Assembly (NCBI GenBank): GCA_019358985.1
Contig: JAHHIJ010000002.1
Span: 186,001-250,000, forward strand
Origin: Tolypothrix brevis GSE-NOS-MK-07-07A
GTDB lineage: Bacteria > Cyanobacteriota > Cyanobacteriia > Cyanobacteriales > Nostocaceae
Reading direction: 5' to 3'
DNA length: 64,000 nucleotides
The notes below the pieces were generated by a model that worked only from the letters and a program-made list of their open reading frames with translations, had not been told where the DNA came from and made no database searches. Of the stretch, positions 46,790-55,426 are shown piece by piece (the first letter of the stretch is position 1; each line of letters starts with the position of its first letter). The translations under genes were made by a program, and so were the position numbers.

Positions 46790-48148
46790 CTACCTTCTGT
46801 CACCACTAAAAGTGTCAAAGAAGCGGATGAAGCTTTCAACATTAAAGAAAGGTCGAGTAATCGTAGTCAAAACATTAGTGATTTTACCGATCAGGTTCCG
46901 ACCTACAACAATAACATCATTGTCTTGTAGTGGCACATTTTGAGACGCATCGCCGGAAAGTGCCTTTTTTGCATCAAGTCTCTGGGTGACGGCTTTACCT
47001 CGTTCGGGATCGAAGCGAACAAGAGCAATTTCTCGGAGATTGGCAGTATCGGGATTAATTCCTCCTATAGCATCTATAAAACTACTACCATTAGGCAGTG
47101 TTTGAGTGCCAATTCCACCAGCCGCATAATTTAAAATACGGATTCTAATTTGCGGTTGAGCTAAAGTTGAACGAGCTACTAAATTTCGGTCATAACCGTC
47201 ATCAGCACCGATTTCTCGACGCGGCACAATTATCGCATCACCATCTTGCAAACGTAAATTAGGCAATGAGCTAGCATTTTGCAACGTCGCATACAAATCA
47301 ATAGTTTGTGAAATTATAGAACCATCAATTAACTTCCGCCGCACTTGCACTTGCCGCAGATCTGCGTTGAGCGTTGAACCACCAGCTACCAACAGCGCAT
47401 CAGCAATGCGGGGTGTCGGGGAAGCGATAGGATAAATTCCTGGACGCGGCACTTCACCACTGATCGTAACTTGAACTGGTCGCGCCCCTGCCAACCCCAC
47501 TGCCACAACCGGATCGACCAAAATGCGACTTAAACCCAAGCGAATTTTTTCTTGAGCTTCTTCCAAACTCAAGCCTTGTACCGAAACTGTCCCCAATTGC
47601 GGCACTACAATGTTGCCTTCAGGATTTATTTGCGCTTGAAAACTCAAATCTGGACGTTGCCTAGAGAGTGATAAAGCGACAATCGGATCGATCACAAACC
47701 GATTTAAACCAGAGCGAATTTTTGTTTCTGCTTGTTGTAAAGTTAAACCTTTTAGCGACACTGTACCCAGTAACGGGACTGCAATATTGCCTTCAGGATT
47801 TATTTGCGCTTGAAAACTTAAATCAGAAAAGCGCTGAACCGCAACGCTGATTAAATCTCCAGGTCCTAAGCGGTAGCGACCTGGAGGAGATTGAACTGTA
47901 ATCCCCAATACATCTCCAGGTCCTAAAAGATAGCGACCGAGTTGGGGTGATATTCCCTCGTTTAAACCCCCAGGTGCAAAATCAACACTCGATGGGGGTG
48001 AGGGAGGTTGCCCAGGCAACTGTCCTGGGGAGGGTAAAGGTTGAGCCACAACATCCTGTAGAGATATTGTACAGAACACACCTACCTGAAGACTAACAAG
48101 ACACAAAGCGCTGAATACACGCCTACAAGAACCGGTAACTATGAACAT
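46790..48148 (-). CDS. outer-membrane polysaccharide export protein (Wza-like) with duplicated export domain
   Basis: The 452-residue protein has a signal peptide, a proline-rich linker (QLPGQPPSPPSS), and then two consecutive polysaccharide-export domains. The first reads YRLGPGDLISVAVQRFSDLSFQAQINPEGNIAVPLLGTVSLKGLTLQQAE, and the second repeats DLSFQAQINPEGNIVVPQLGTVSVQGLSLEEAQ almost word for word. SLBB domains follow (VTISGEVPRPGIYPI, IRILNYAAGGIGTQ). It should form the outer-membrane or periplasmic channel for exopolysaccharide. The usual protein has one export domain. A TTG nine bases upstream of ATG 48148 is an alternative start. It is next to the Wzc-like gene. Confidence 0.9.
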   Translation of the reverse strand: MFIVTGSCRRVFSALCLVSLQVGVFCTISLQDVVAQPLPSPGQLPGQPPSPPSSVDFAPGGLNEGISPQLGRYLLGPGDVLGITVQSPPGRYRLGPGDLISVAVQRFSDLSFQAQINPEGNIAVPLLGTVSLKGLTLQQAETKIRSGLNRFVIDPIVALSLSRQRPDLSFQAQINPEGNIVVPQLGTVSVQGLSLEEAQEKIRLGLSRILVDPVVAVGLAGARPVQVTISGEVPRPGIYPIASPTPRIADALLVAGGSTLNADLRQVQVRRKLIDGSIISQTIDLYATLQNASSLPNLRLQDGDAIIVPRREIGADDGYDRNLVARSTLAQPQIRIRILNYAAGGIGTQTLPNGSSFIDAIGGINPDTANLREIALVRFDPERGKAVTQRLDAKKALSGDASQNVPLQDNDVIVVGRNLIGKITNVLTTITRPFFNVESFIRFFDTFSGDRR

Positions 48149-48403
48149 CAATGGCAATCAAGCTAAATTAATAAACTGTCGCGCCGACTCGCTATTTTAC
48201 CCTGGAAATACTCTGAGTGTCCGCTCTTAATCAAACGTATTTTTATACAATTTACCTTTTTTTGCATCACCTAAGTACAGAATTTCGCTTTTTTCCTAGG
48301 GAATCCTAGAGAAAAAAACTCTGCGTACCTCCGCGCTTACTTTGCGTCCCTTTGCGTTAAAAGAACGCGCTCGTTTTTACCCAAAGCTTTACTAAGAGTC
48401 CTT

Positions 48404-49096
48404 TTATAAAAAACCCGCCATTAATGCCCCTTGGACTGTTTCGCCAAGAGATTTGGTTAAAGACCAAGTTGTTTCTACCTGTCCCAAAGGTTCCATCGGA
48501 ATCATAATGCTCACGCCAACCCAAGTAGCACGCTGCTTGCGTAACTGTGCTAATTGATCTGCTATAAACCACCGTATAGGTGATGGATTTCCACCATTGG
48601 GGAAAGCATACCATTGCAAAACCGCAAATGTTTGCTTCATAGTGGAGGCGCGAAAAAATTGAGCCTCAACTTTAACTTGGGTTGATGCTTGTTTTACCGT
48701 AAATTCAGCAGAGCGATATTGAGCTACGTTCCACTGCTGCCAGCTTTGAATCTCTGTCCATTCTACTTCTGGTTGATCTTTGGAATCACTTTGCGGCAGC
48801 AAAAGCAAGATAGCCTGGGTTTGTGTCCCTTGTTTTTTGGTAACTTGCATTAACCATTTGTGTCCCCCAATCTGTTGTTGGCTTTTTTCAATTGTTTGCC
48901 AACCAGGAAGGTTTAACCCTTGGTGCCGCAACTGTCTCAACTGTTTAATAGTAGTGATAGGAGGCAGCTTTTGCCATTGCCAGTGTCCTGTCATGTATCC
49001 GGGTACAGCTCCTATCACCAGCAGTATTAGTAACAACAAAAGCGCTGCTAGCTGAGGAAATTGGTTTTCTTTGAGTAATTTAGAAAAGGAAATCAT
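48404..49096 (-). CDS. cyanoexosortase B system-associated protein
   Basis: The 230-residue protein has one N-terminal membrane helix (FPQLAALLLLLILLVIGAVPGYM). The periplasmic part is of the EpsI-like exosortase partner type: LRHQGLNLPGWQTIEKSQQQIGGHKWLMQV in the middle, QWYAFPNGGNPSPIRWFIADQLAQL later, and WVGVSIMIPMEPLGQVE near the end. Start ATG 49096 is preferred over TTG 49111. It is downstream of cyanoexosortase B, separated by 327 bp that contain the tandem palindrome array. Confidence 0.85.
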   Translation of the reverse strand: MISFSKLLKENQFPQLAALLLLLILLVIGAVPGYMTGHWQWQKLPPITTIKQLRQLRHQGLNLPGWQTIEKSQQQIGGHKWLMQVTKKQGTQTQAILLLLPQSDSKDQPEVEWTEIQSWQQWNVAQYRSAEFTVKQASTQVKVEAQFFRASTMKQTFAVLQWYAFPNGGNPSPIRWFIADQLAQLRKQRATWVGVSIMIPMEPLGQVETTWSLTKSLGETVQGALMAGFL

Positions 49097-49258
49097 CAGT
49101 AAAATTTGCAATACTTACGCAAAATTTTACCTGCTAAAATCACTTCCTGAGTTCAGTAATTTTGCCAATCCCCTAAGTATTTTCCCTTTCCTCAGGTGTA
49201 GAGGGTTTTTTTGGCAGTTGCGATCGCTCCCCTAATATTACCAAAAAACTCCTCGTAA

Positions 49259-49403
49259 AGACGTTCCGGCGCAACGTCTCTACAATTAGACGTTCCGGCG
49301 CAACGTCTGTACAATTAGACGTTCCGGCGCAACGTCTCTACAATTAGACGTTCCGGCGCAACGTCTCTACAATTAGACGTTCCGCCGGAACGTCTCTACA
49401 ATT
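49259..49403. repeat. five-copy tandem array of the palindromic repeat
   Basis: Five exact-length 29-bp units follow head to tail. Four have the centre CCGGCGC and the last has the perfect CCGCCGG. Each unit contains AGACGTT, a centre, AACGTCT, CTACAATT. There are no unique spacers, so this is not a CRISPR array. It lies between crtB and its partner gene and could form several alternative hairpins in the transcript. Confidence 0.9.
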
Positions 49404-49423
49404 GTGTAGAATGAATGCTGGCT

Positions 49424-50317
49424 TTAACTTTCGCTTTCTGGCAAAGTTGCTTCATGTTCTGAAAAATATCTATCAAATCGATTGAGAATAGGTACTAACA
49501 AAAGCAGCATAATGGCAGAATATAAGTCTCCACCCCAACTGTCATGCAGCCATTCAAAAGCTGCCTGTTGTCCTGTGCCATGAAAGAAACTCAGTAAAGT
49601 GTTACGAATGATATTCGCGGTGACGCTGACAACAACAGCTGTAGATAAAAACCAAATAGTTGTGCGACGCGATGATAAAGCACCTGTCCAATAAAGCAGC
49701 ATTAAGCAGACGTATAAGGTAGTAAATAGCATCTTCAACCCCGCACAGTAAGGGGCAACTTCCACAATGCGTCCCCCGACGAAGATATTTATGCCATCAA
49801 CAGCTACTTCCATACCAAATTGACTTAGTATGAAGCCAGCTGTACCAGCGATGAAGCTTTGAAGAGGCAAGGTGTAGGGAGCGATGAGGTAAGGTAATGC
49901 TGTTGGAGTTGCTAAAAATACTAATAATAGGGGAAATCCTTGCAATTTAAAGCCGGCAATTCCTTTTAACCACAAGCACAATCCTGTTAGGATAGCGGGG
50001 AAGGAAAGGTTAACCCATTCGGTGACGCCGCTCAGATAAAAAATTCCCCCAATTATCAATAAGGCTACACCCAAAGGATGATTGACATTGGGCAGTCGTT
50101 GCCATCTTTTTCGGTTTATCCAGCTCAGATAAGCGGCAAAAGGCATACCAATAATACCGTGGCTAAAATATTCGTGTTCTGTACTAATACTTTTGTTTAG
50201 CCAACCATCCAACCAGTGCAGTAATATTGGGGCATAAAGCAGCGCTAATACACCGAGAATGGCGAAGTTGAACAATTGTGTTATGTTTCTGTTTTGAATT
50301 TGACGCTGGAATGTCAT
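49424..50317 (-). CDS. crtB: cyanoexosortase B
   Basis: The 297-residue polytopic protein is the second exosortase of the window. The catalytic candidates are Cys in VEVAPYCAGLKMLFTTLY, Arg in TANIIRNTLLSFFHG and His in EWLHDSWGGDLYSAIM. The N-terminal half (SHGIIGMPFAAYLSWINRKRWQ) is typical of exosortases. No PEP-CTERM gene lies next to it; instead it is inside a polysaccharide locus, as exosortases often are. It may process PEP-CTERM proteins encoded elsewhere. The symbol follows exosortase naming, not carotenoid genes. Confidence 0.92.
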   Translation of the reverse strand: MTFQRQIQNRNITQLFNFAILGVLALLYAPILLHWLDGWLNKSISTEHEYFSHGIIGMPFAAYLSWINRKRWQRLPNVNHPLGVALLIIGGIFYLSGVTEWVNLSFPAILTGLCLWLKGIAGFKLQGFPLLLVFLATPTALPYLIAPYTLPLQSFIAGTAGFILSQFGMEVAVDGINIFVGGRIVEVAPYCAGLKMLFTTLYVCLMLLYWTGALSSRRTTIWFLSTAVVVSVTANIIRNTLLSFFHGTGQQAAFEWLHDSWGGDLYSAIMLLLLVPILNRFDRYFSEHEATLPESES

Positions 50318-50371
50318 AGTTTTTGGTGATGTGAACTACCCACACTGATATCATGGTTTATTAATTACAAC

Positions 50372-50429
50372 AATTAGACGTTCCGGCGGAACGTCTCTAC
50401 AATTAGACGTTCCGCCGGAACGTCTTTAC
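50372..50429. repeat. two tandem palindromic repeats
   Basis: Two 29-bp units of the same period as the array at 49259-49403, with centres CCGGCGG and CCGCCGG. They lie on the other side of crtB, so that gene is flanked by arrays. Confidence 0.85.
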
Positions 50430-50580
50430 GAGGGTTGTGATATTTTTATTAATGTTAATTATCAATAAACGGAGTACCGGGTACACCGAAGATATGAGCG
50501 GTAAACCGCTCACTACGAATATGCGTTACCCAGATCCTTGTAGAGACGTAGCATTGCTACGTCTGTTTCGCCTGTCTATT

Positions 50581-50670
50581 AGACATCTCCAGAAATTAAC
50601 TATGCGTTGCCCGAAACCCTTGATTAGACGTAGCAGTGCTACGTCTCTACATTGTTTTCTGGAGATGTCT
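50581..50670. mobile_element. MITE-like element, family M1, copy c
   Basis: The ends AGACATCTCC and GGAGATGTCT are perfect inverted repeats and the length is 90 bp, the same as copy b. Inside are TATGCGTTGCCCGAAACCC and a palindrome at 50626-50650. It touches the stop region of the aminotransferase gene. Confidence 0.8.
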
Positions 50671-50678
50671 ATTGGTGA

Positions 50679-51833
50679 TTAAATGCACAATAACTGTTGT
50701 TCGCCGGTGAGGATTGATGCCAAGGTTGCGACAACTTCTTTGACTTGGCTATTTTTTAAGCCTGGGTACATGGGTAATGATAATATTTGCTTTGCTTGCT
50801 TTTCTGCTTGGGGAAAGTCTCCTATTTGATAACCTAAGTCGGTAAATGCCGGCTGGAGATGGCAAGGAATTGGGTAGTGAATGCCTGTTTGAATTCCTGC
50901 TGCTGTGAGTTTTTCCTGGATTTGTTGACGTTCAACCACACAAGAATCATCGATTTTGATTACATAAAGGTGATAAACGTGTCCTGTGCCACTTTGGTTT
51001 TGTATGGGGATGATACCTAGCCGATTTAAGGGTGCTAATTCAGTATTATACTGTTGGGCGATGTTCAAGCGATCGCTATTCCAATTCGCTAAATATGGTA
51101 ACTTCTCTAGCAACACTGCCGCTTGCATAGTATCCAAACGGCTGTTCGTACCCGCTTCTGTATGATAATACTTCGAGGATGCGCCGTAATTCCGCAAGCG
51201 TGTCATTTTCTGGGCAACATCTGCATCTTTTGTTAGCAGTATTCCCCCATCCCCAAATGCACCTAAATTTTTACTCGGATAAAAACTAAATGCTGCTGCT
51301 ATCCCTACTGAACCGGCGCGATATCCATCGCGTTCGGCTAAATGCGCTTGTGCCGCATCTTCAAAAATTAGTACTTTGTATTTATCGGCAAAGTCTAGCA
51401 ACTGTTGCGGCGATACCATTTGTCCATAAAGATGCACGGGGATAATCGCTTTGGTATGCGGCGTAATCGCTCTTGCTGCCGCTTCTAAATCAATTAAGGC
51501 TGTTTTGGGGTCGCAATCTACCAAAATCGGCTTTGCCCCCGCTCGCAGTACGCCAATTAGAGTGGCGACAAAGGTGTTTGCTGGTAAAATTACTTCATGT
51601 CCGACACTAATTTTACAAGCTTGCAAACCGAGAGCGATCGCATCGGTTCCGGAAGCAACACCAACACCGTATTTTGTCCCAGACTCCGCTGCAAATGCTA
51701 TCTCAAATTCTTTTAAGGCTTGCCCTAAAATAAAATCTCCCTTTTCAAATACAGCCTGCATTGCTTGCTGCAATTGAGTTTTCATCGATTGGTGTTGTAA
51801 GTTCAGGTCTACAAAAGGAATTCTAATTGTCAT
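50679..51833 (-). CDS. DegT/DnrJ/EryC1/StrS-family sugar aminotransferase
   Basis: The 384-residue PLP enzyme transfers an amino group to a keto-sugar nucleotide. Landmarks are IPFVDLNLQHQ at the start, VGVASGTDAIALGL, PANTFVATLIGVL, FEDAAQAHLA and the PLP lysine in AFSFYPSKNLGAFGDGGILLT (about residue 186). RLRNYG and the C-terminal LSLPMYPGL also fit. It should make an amino sugar for exopolysaccharide or lipopolysaccharide, in keeping with the neighbouring export genes. Substrate specificity cannot be read from the sequence. Confidence 0.93.
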   Translation of the reverse strand: MTIRIPFVDLNLQHQSMKTQLQQAMQAVFEKGDFILGQALKEFEIAFAAESGTKYGVGVASGTDAIALGLQACKISVGHEVILPANTFVATLIGVLRAGAKPILVDCDPKTALIDLEAAARAITPHTKAIIPVHLYGQMVSPQQLLDFADKYKVLIFEDAAQAHLAERDGYRAGSVGIAAAFSFYPSKNLGAFGDGGILLTKDADVAQKMTRLRNYGASSKYYHTEAGTNSRLDTMQAAVLLEKLPYLANWNSDRLNIAQQYNTELAPLNRLGIIPIQNQSGTGHVYHLYVIKIDDSCVVERQQIQEKLTAAGIQTGIHYPIPCHLQPAFTDLGYQIGDFPQAEKQAKQILSLPMYPGLKNSQVKEVVATLASILTGEQQLLCI

Positions 51834-52814
51834 ATTATTCTTTTTCAGAAAGCCTCAAAATTAATCTTAAAATCCGGTTTTTTCACATCTAATCCATTTT
51901 TGACTGAATACCCAAGCTTTGGGTAATTACTGATTATGAAGTATTTATGAATTTTATATTAAGTTTTACTTTAATTGTCATTTTTCTTTTTAGCAAAAAA
52001 GGATTGTATATTTCATTTGTTGTCATACTTCATCAACTTATTACCGACAAAGTGACAAGTTATATTTAATATTTATTTGGGTAATTTTTTTTGAAAATCA
52101 CTTGATATAACTTGATAAATATAAAGCGCGATCGCTTTCATTATTTTCGAGAAAACCGCCTCAGTAAATTCTAGTAAAAAAATAATTTTGAGTAAATTGA
52201 ATTGAGTAGATAAACGTAAAATGTTTCCTTTCTATATGAATAATCGAAAAATTTTATCCTTAGCGTTATCGTACCCACCTCAAATGCAAAACTAACGCGA
52301 TCGCTGACATTAAAACCTAAAATAAAGTACAGCAGTCAGTTCAAACAAAGACACTGCCTTGGATTAACACCCTTGCAGTAGTAAGAGAAGTGCATGTTTT
52401 TTCTTAGTCCTTTCTCCAAATAATTGCCATTTGTCTATTAGACACGCGAAAGTGAAAATTAATTATGCGTTATCTGAAACCCTTGTAGAGACGTAGCACT
52501 GCTACGTCTCTACGTCTTTTTTGGAGATGTCCATTAGATAATTATTGAACTGCTTTCTCGATATCTACCAAAAAGCCACTACAGGTGTAGGTATTGTTTA
52601 CCAAAATGCATTCACATACCATAAACTTAATACACGAGTCGCATTCTCAAAGTATTTCTTGTTTTACTCGGCACTCAATAATTTTAAGTAAGGTAAAAAT
52701 TTTTACGGCAAAATTGTTTATCGGCAGCAAAATTGGGGAATGCTTAAGTTAGCAAACAATAATCCATAATAAGGGTTATGTAAATTACAGTATCAAGCAA
52801 TTATCAAGGTAAAA
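51834..52814. other. 980-bp gene-free region
   Basis: This is a divergent spacer between the aminotransferase gene (minus) and the kinase-like gene (plus). It is AT-rich, has no convincing frame, and holds HIP1 sites at about 52130 and 52300. A diverged M1 element at 52440-52531 is the only clear repeat. Both promoters should lie here; I could not assign them. Confidence 0.5.
52440..52531. mobile_element. MITE-like element, family M1, diverged copy d
   Basis: The right end is GGAGATGTCC. The left end TAGACACGCGAAAGTG matches the 38209 variant. Inside are AATTATGCGT, CTGAAACCC and a full palindrome at 52485-52513. It is a hybrid of the two M1 subtypes. Confidence 0.65.
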
Positions 52815-52820
52815 GTGGCA

Positions 52821-54350
52821 ATGATAGAGCCGGAAAACAAGTTGTTTGCCCTAAAAGATGGTTGGGCTTCCCAAGAAACGAAAGAGCAACAACGACTAAA
52901 AGCGTTGTTGGAACTAGGTTTGCGGCAATCAGAAACGATTCCTGTTTTTGAAGAAGCGACTCAAACTGCTGCCCATTTTTTGGATTCCCCAATTTGCATA
53001 TTGGGATTTGTCGATCAAGACCGTCATTGGTTCAAATCAGCTGTAGGCTTATCTAGGCTGGGAATCATGAATCATTTGGCACAAAGTCGTCAACTATTAC
53101 GTCAGGAATCGTTTTGTACCCAAGTGGTAGAGACTTCGCAAATAGTGGTTATCACTGATATGCGAAAAATTACGGATGCAGAACTTGCTGGTAGTAAGTT
53201 AGTGCGGGATTATGGCATTCGCGCTTACATGGGGGCACCGCTAATTGATGCTTCTGGGCATTGTCTGGGTTCGCTGGCAGTCATGTATCTCAAGGAACAC
53301 GAATTTTCCCATCGAGATATTGAATTTTTACAAATCATAGCTCGTTGGTGCATGAGTGAATTTGAGCGCAATCGACTTTTGCAGCAAAAGCCAGAAAGCA
53401 CTCACAATGGTGCTTCTCATTTCTCGTTTAACGATGAGCAGCGCAGCGAAATCAGAATTACCACACCCCTAGAAAAAGACACCGATCCTACCAAGGAACT
53501 CAAGTTACAACTATTAGGGCAGCTAACTCAGGAGTTGCGTACACCGTTGACATCTGTGTTAGGTATGGCTAGTGTTTTGGGACGTGAGATTTATGGACCT
53601 TTGACCACAAAGCAAAGAGAATATCTAGAGATTATCCAACACAGTGGTCGATACTTGCTTTCCTTGGTAAATGAAATTACCGAACTCGGAGCAGTGGATG
53701 AAAGAGCGAATGTGCTGAATCTAGCTCCTATGGATATTGAAATGCTGTGTCAACAAGCTATCAATACATTAGAAGAAGCAGCCAACCGTCGCGAGCAAGA
53801 TATTCGCTTGTCCATAGAACCAAACCGCAGTCGCATTTGGACATTGGATAAAAACAAGGTGCGACAAATGCTTTATCACCTGGTTTTCAGCGTGATTCAA
53901 CTTTCTGCCACAGGTAGCGTTGTTCGCATTCATGTTTCTTCCAAGGAAGATACACTCAACATTACTGTCTGGGTATCGCATCCTTGGTTGGGAGACGGTA
54001 TAACCGAGGTTGATCCTTATTTTCGTGTAAGTCCACTAGCGTTGGTGGAACTGACTGCTGAAGCTGCAAGCTACAATATTCATCAGAAAAATCAAGAGCA
54101 AGTAAGGAGTTTGCCATTAGTAGAGTTGGATGATTCAAATTCATACGAATTTGGTATTGATTCCAACTTAGATTTAACTAAGCCCCATAAAAGCATGTCT
54201 CGCGAAAGTTTGGGTCTGTTGCTTAGTTGTCATCTGGCTTCCTTACATGGTGGGCAAATTTCGATTCAAGGTTCACCAGAATCAGGATACCGCTATGTAC
54301 TTTCTATACCATTAAAAATGGCGACAACAAAAAAAGTTAACAATATGTAA
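52821..54350 (+). CDS. GAF-domain histidine-kinase-like protein lacking the phosphoacceptor His
   Basis: The 509-residue protein has a GAF domain at about residues 30-185 (RLKALLELGLRQSETIPVFEEATQTAAHFLDSPICILGFVDQDRHWFKSAVGL). A HisKA-type dimer helix and a C-terminal ATPase-like domain follow. In the H-box, GQLTQELRTPLTSVLGMAS has Gln237 where the phosphorylated His should be. The N-box (expected NLLxNA) reads YHLVFSVIQLS, and the G1 box DxGxG is not recognisable. The end GLLLSCHLASLHGGQISIQGSPESGYRYVLSIPL is kept. It may be a pseudokinase that senses through GAF and acts by binding. Start ATG 52821 or GTG 52815; the former is preferred. Confidence 0.88.
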   Translation: MIEPENKLFALKDGWASQETKEQQRLKALLELGLRQSETIPVFEEATQTAAHFLDSPICILGFVDQDRHWFKSAVGLSRLGIMNHLAQSRQLLRQESFCTQVVETSQIVVITDMRKITDAELAGSKLVRDYGIRAYMGAPLIDASGHCLGSLAVMYLKEHEFSHRDIEFLQIIARWCMSEFERNRLLQQKPESTHNGASHFSFNDEQRSEIRITTPLEKDTDPTKELKLQLLGQLTQELRTPLTSVLGMASVLGREIYGPLTTKQREYLEIIQHSGRYLLSLVNEITELGAVDERANVLNLAPMDIEMLCQQAINTLEEAANRREQDIRLSIEPNRSRIWTLDKNKVRQMLYHLVFSVIQLSATGSVVRIHVSSKEDTLNITVWVSHPWLGDGITEVDPYFRVSPLALVELTAEAASYNIHQKNQEQVRSLPLVELDDSNSYEFGIDSNLDLTKPHKSMSRESLGLLLSCHLASLHGGQISIQGSPESGYRYVLSIPLKMATTKKVNNM

Positions 54351-54556
54351 TGCATCTCCTATGAGGATGGCAAAAATGTTTGTGATGTTGGCGGTGAAAC
54401 CTGGAATTATCGTTGAATACGTCGAAAAATCAGCTATTTAGTCTATTTATCTAAGAGTGAGAAAAAATTAAGATTGATTGTTGCGAAACTAGTCGTCACC
54501 AATGAATGTAAAATATGCTTTTGGTGACGACTGCGATCGCTCAAGTTTTTATCACC

Positions 54557-55074
54557 AAAGATGTACGCGCAAATATTACCTTATTAACACTCCCTTCATT
54601 CTAGTATTATGAGGTTATTAACATATACGTAAGTACAAAATATCTCAAATTATTCTTGCAGGTCGATTCAGAATCAGGTGAAAGACCTTATGTGTCTTTG
54701 TTTTCAGCTAATTTTGTCAAAAGATGTGCGCGCAAATATTACCTTACTTAACACTCCCACTCATGCTGATATTATGGGGTTATTAACCTATACGTAAGTA
54801 CATACGTAAGTACAAAATATCTCAAATTATTCTTGCAGGTCGATTCAGAATCAGGTGAAAGACCTTATGTGTCTTTGTTTTCAGCTAATTTTGTCAAAAG
54901 ATGTAGGCGCAAATATTAGCTTATTAGCACTCCCAATATGCTGATGTTATGGGGTTGTTAACGTATACGTAAGCATATACGTAAGTAAAAAATGTATTAA
55001 ATCATTATTGCAGGTCGATTCAGAATGAGGAGAAAGACTTTATGTGTCTTTGTTTTCAGGCAATTTCATCAAAA
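54557..55074 (+). repeat. three tandem ~170-bp units with terminator-like hairpins
   Basis: Units start at 54557, 54720 and 54897 (each with AAAGATGT). They share the block GCGCAAATATTA, a TATTATG(A/G)GGTTATTAAC-like stretch, TACGTAAGTA (once or twice), CAGGTCGATTCAGAAT and the hairpin AAAGAC, seven bases, GTCTTT followed by GTTTTC. Units 1 and 2 are nearly identical and unit 3 is diverged but keeps the hairpin. The layout (possible -10 box, about 100 nt, hairpin with T-rich tail) fits tandem small RNA genes, although the 6-bp stem is weak. Confidence 0.75.
54681..54699 (+). terminator. conserved small hairpin of unit 1
   Basis: AAAGAC (54681-54686) pairs with GTCTTT (54694-54699) around CTTATGT, followed by GTTTTC. 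The same hairpin is at 54858-54876 and 55033-55051. It could end a short transcript in each unit. Confidence 0.45.
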
Positions 55075-55426
55075 ATATAGCTTAAGACTGATTTTTTATG
55101 ATAAATTGGTAACTTGACTCGCGAGCCATATTAGACAAACCCGGCAGAACTTTATTCGACTATCAGAGTGTGTCCTTATCTTTTTCTGATTTTATAGTGT
55201 ATCCCTCAATTTAGATTCCCGGTTAGAAATTAGCTGGATTTATTCAATTGATAATGTATATTTATTTATGCTACTAGGCTTATTGCTTTAATCATCGCTT
55301 AAGTCCATATCATCGTGTAAATATATATTCGTTATCTCTTCGGCAGTTATTAAGCTTAGTGCCATAACTGTTAAATTTATGCTACGAACAAAATTCATAA
55401 GTTATTGAATTAAGAGGAAAATTGAA

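Larger units (their letters stand above)
50318..50678. other. repeat-filled spacer between crtB and the aminotransferase gene
   Basis: Three kinds of repeats fill these 361 bp: two tandem palindromes at 50372-50429, one palindrome with TAGCATTGCTA centre at 50540-50564, and M1 element copy c at 50581-50670. Between them the TTTTTATTAATGTTAATTA block of family M2 is visible at about 50443. No gene is supported. Confidence 0.75.
54351..55426. other. 1.1-kb gene-free region with tandem repeats
   Basis: No gene is visible. The main feature is the three-copy array at 54557-55074. The last 350 bp, up to the chemoreceptor ATG at 55427, are AT-rich and probably contain its promoter. A ribosome-binding site AGAGGAAA lies directly before the ATG. 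Confidence 0.6.

Noticed and set aside
49259-49403. Regular 29-bp repeats resembling a CRISPR array
   Set aside because: The units follow head to tail without any unique spacers, each unit is itself a palindrome found singly all over the window, and no cas gene is present.
50437-50682. 81-codon frame between crtB and the aminotransferase gene
   Set aside because: It runs through a palindrome and an M1 element, so its apparent protein is repeat DNA read in one frame.
54557-55074. NsiR1 small RNA array
   Set aside because: The tandem layout is similar, but the downstream gene is a chemoreceptor instead of hetF, the unit is much longer than I recall for NsiR1, and I cannot compare sequences.
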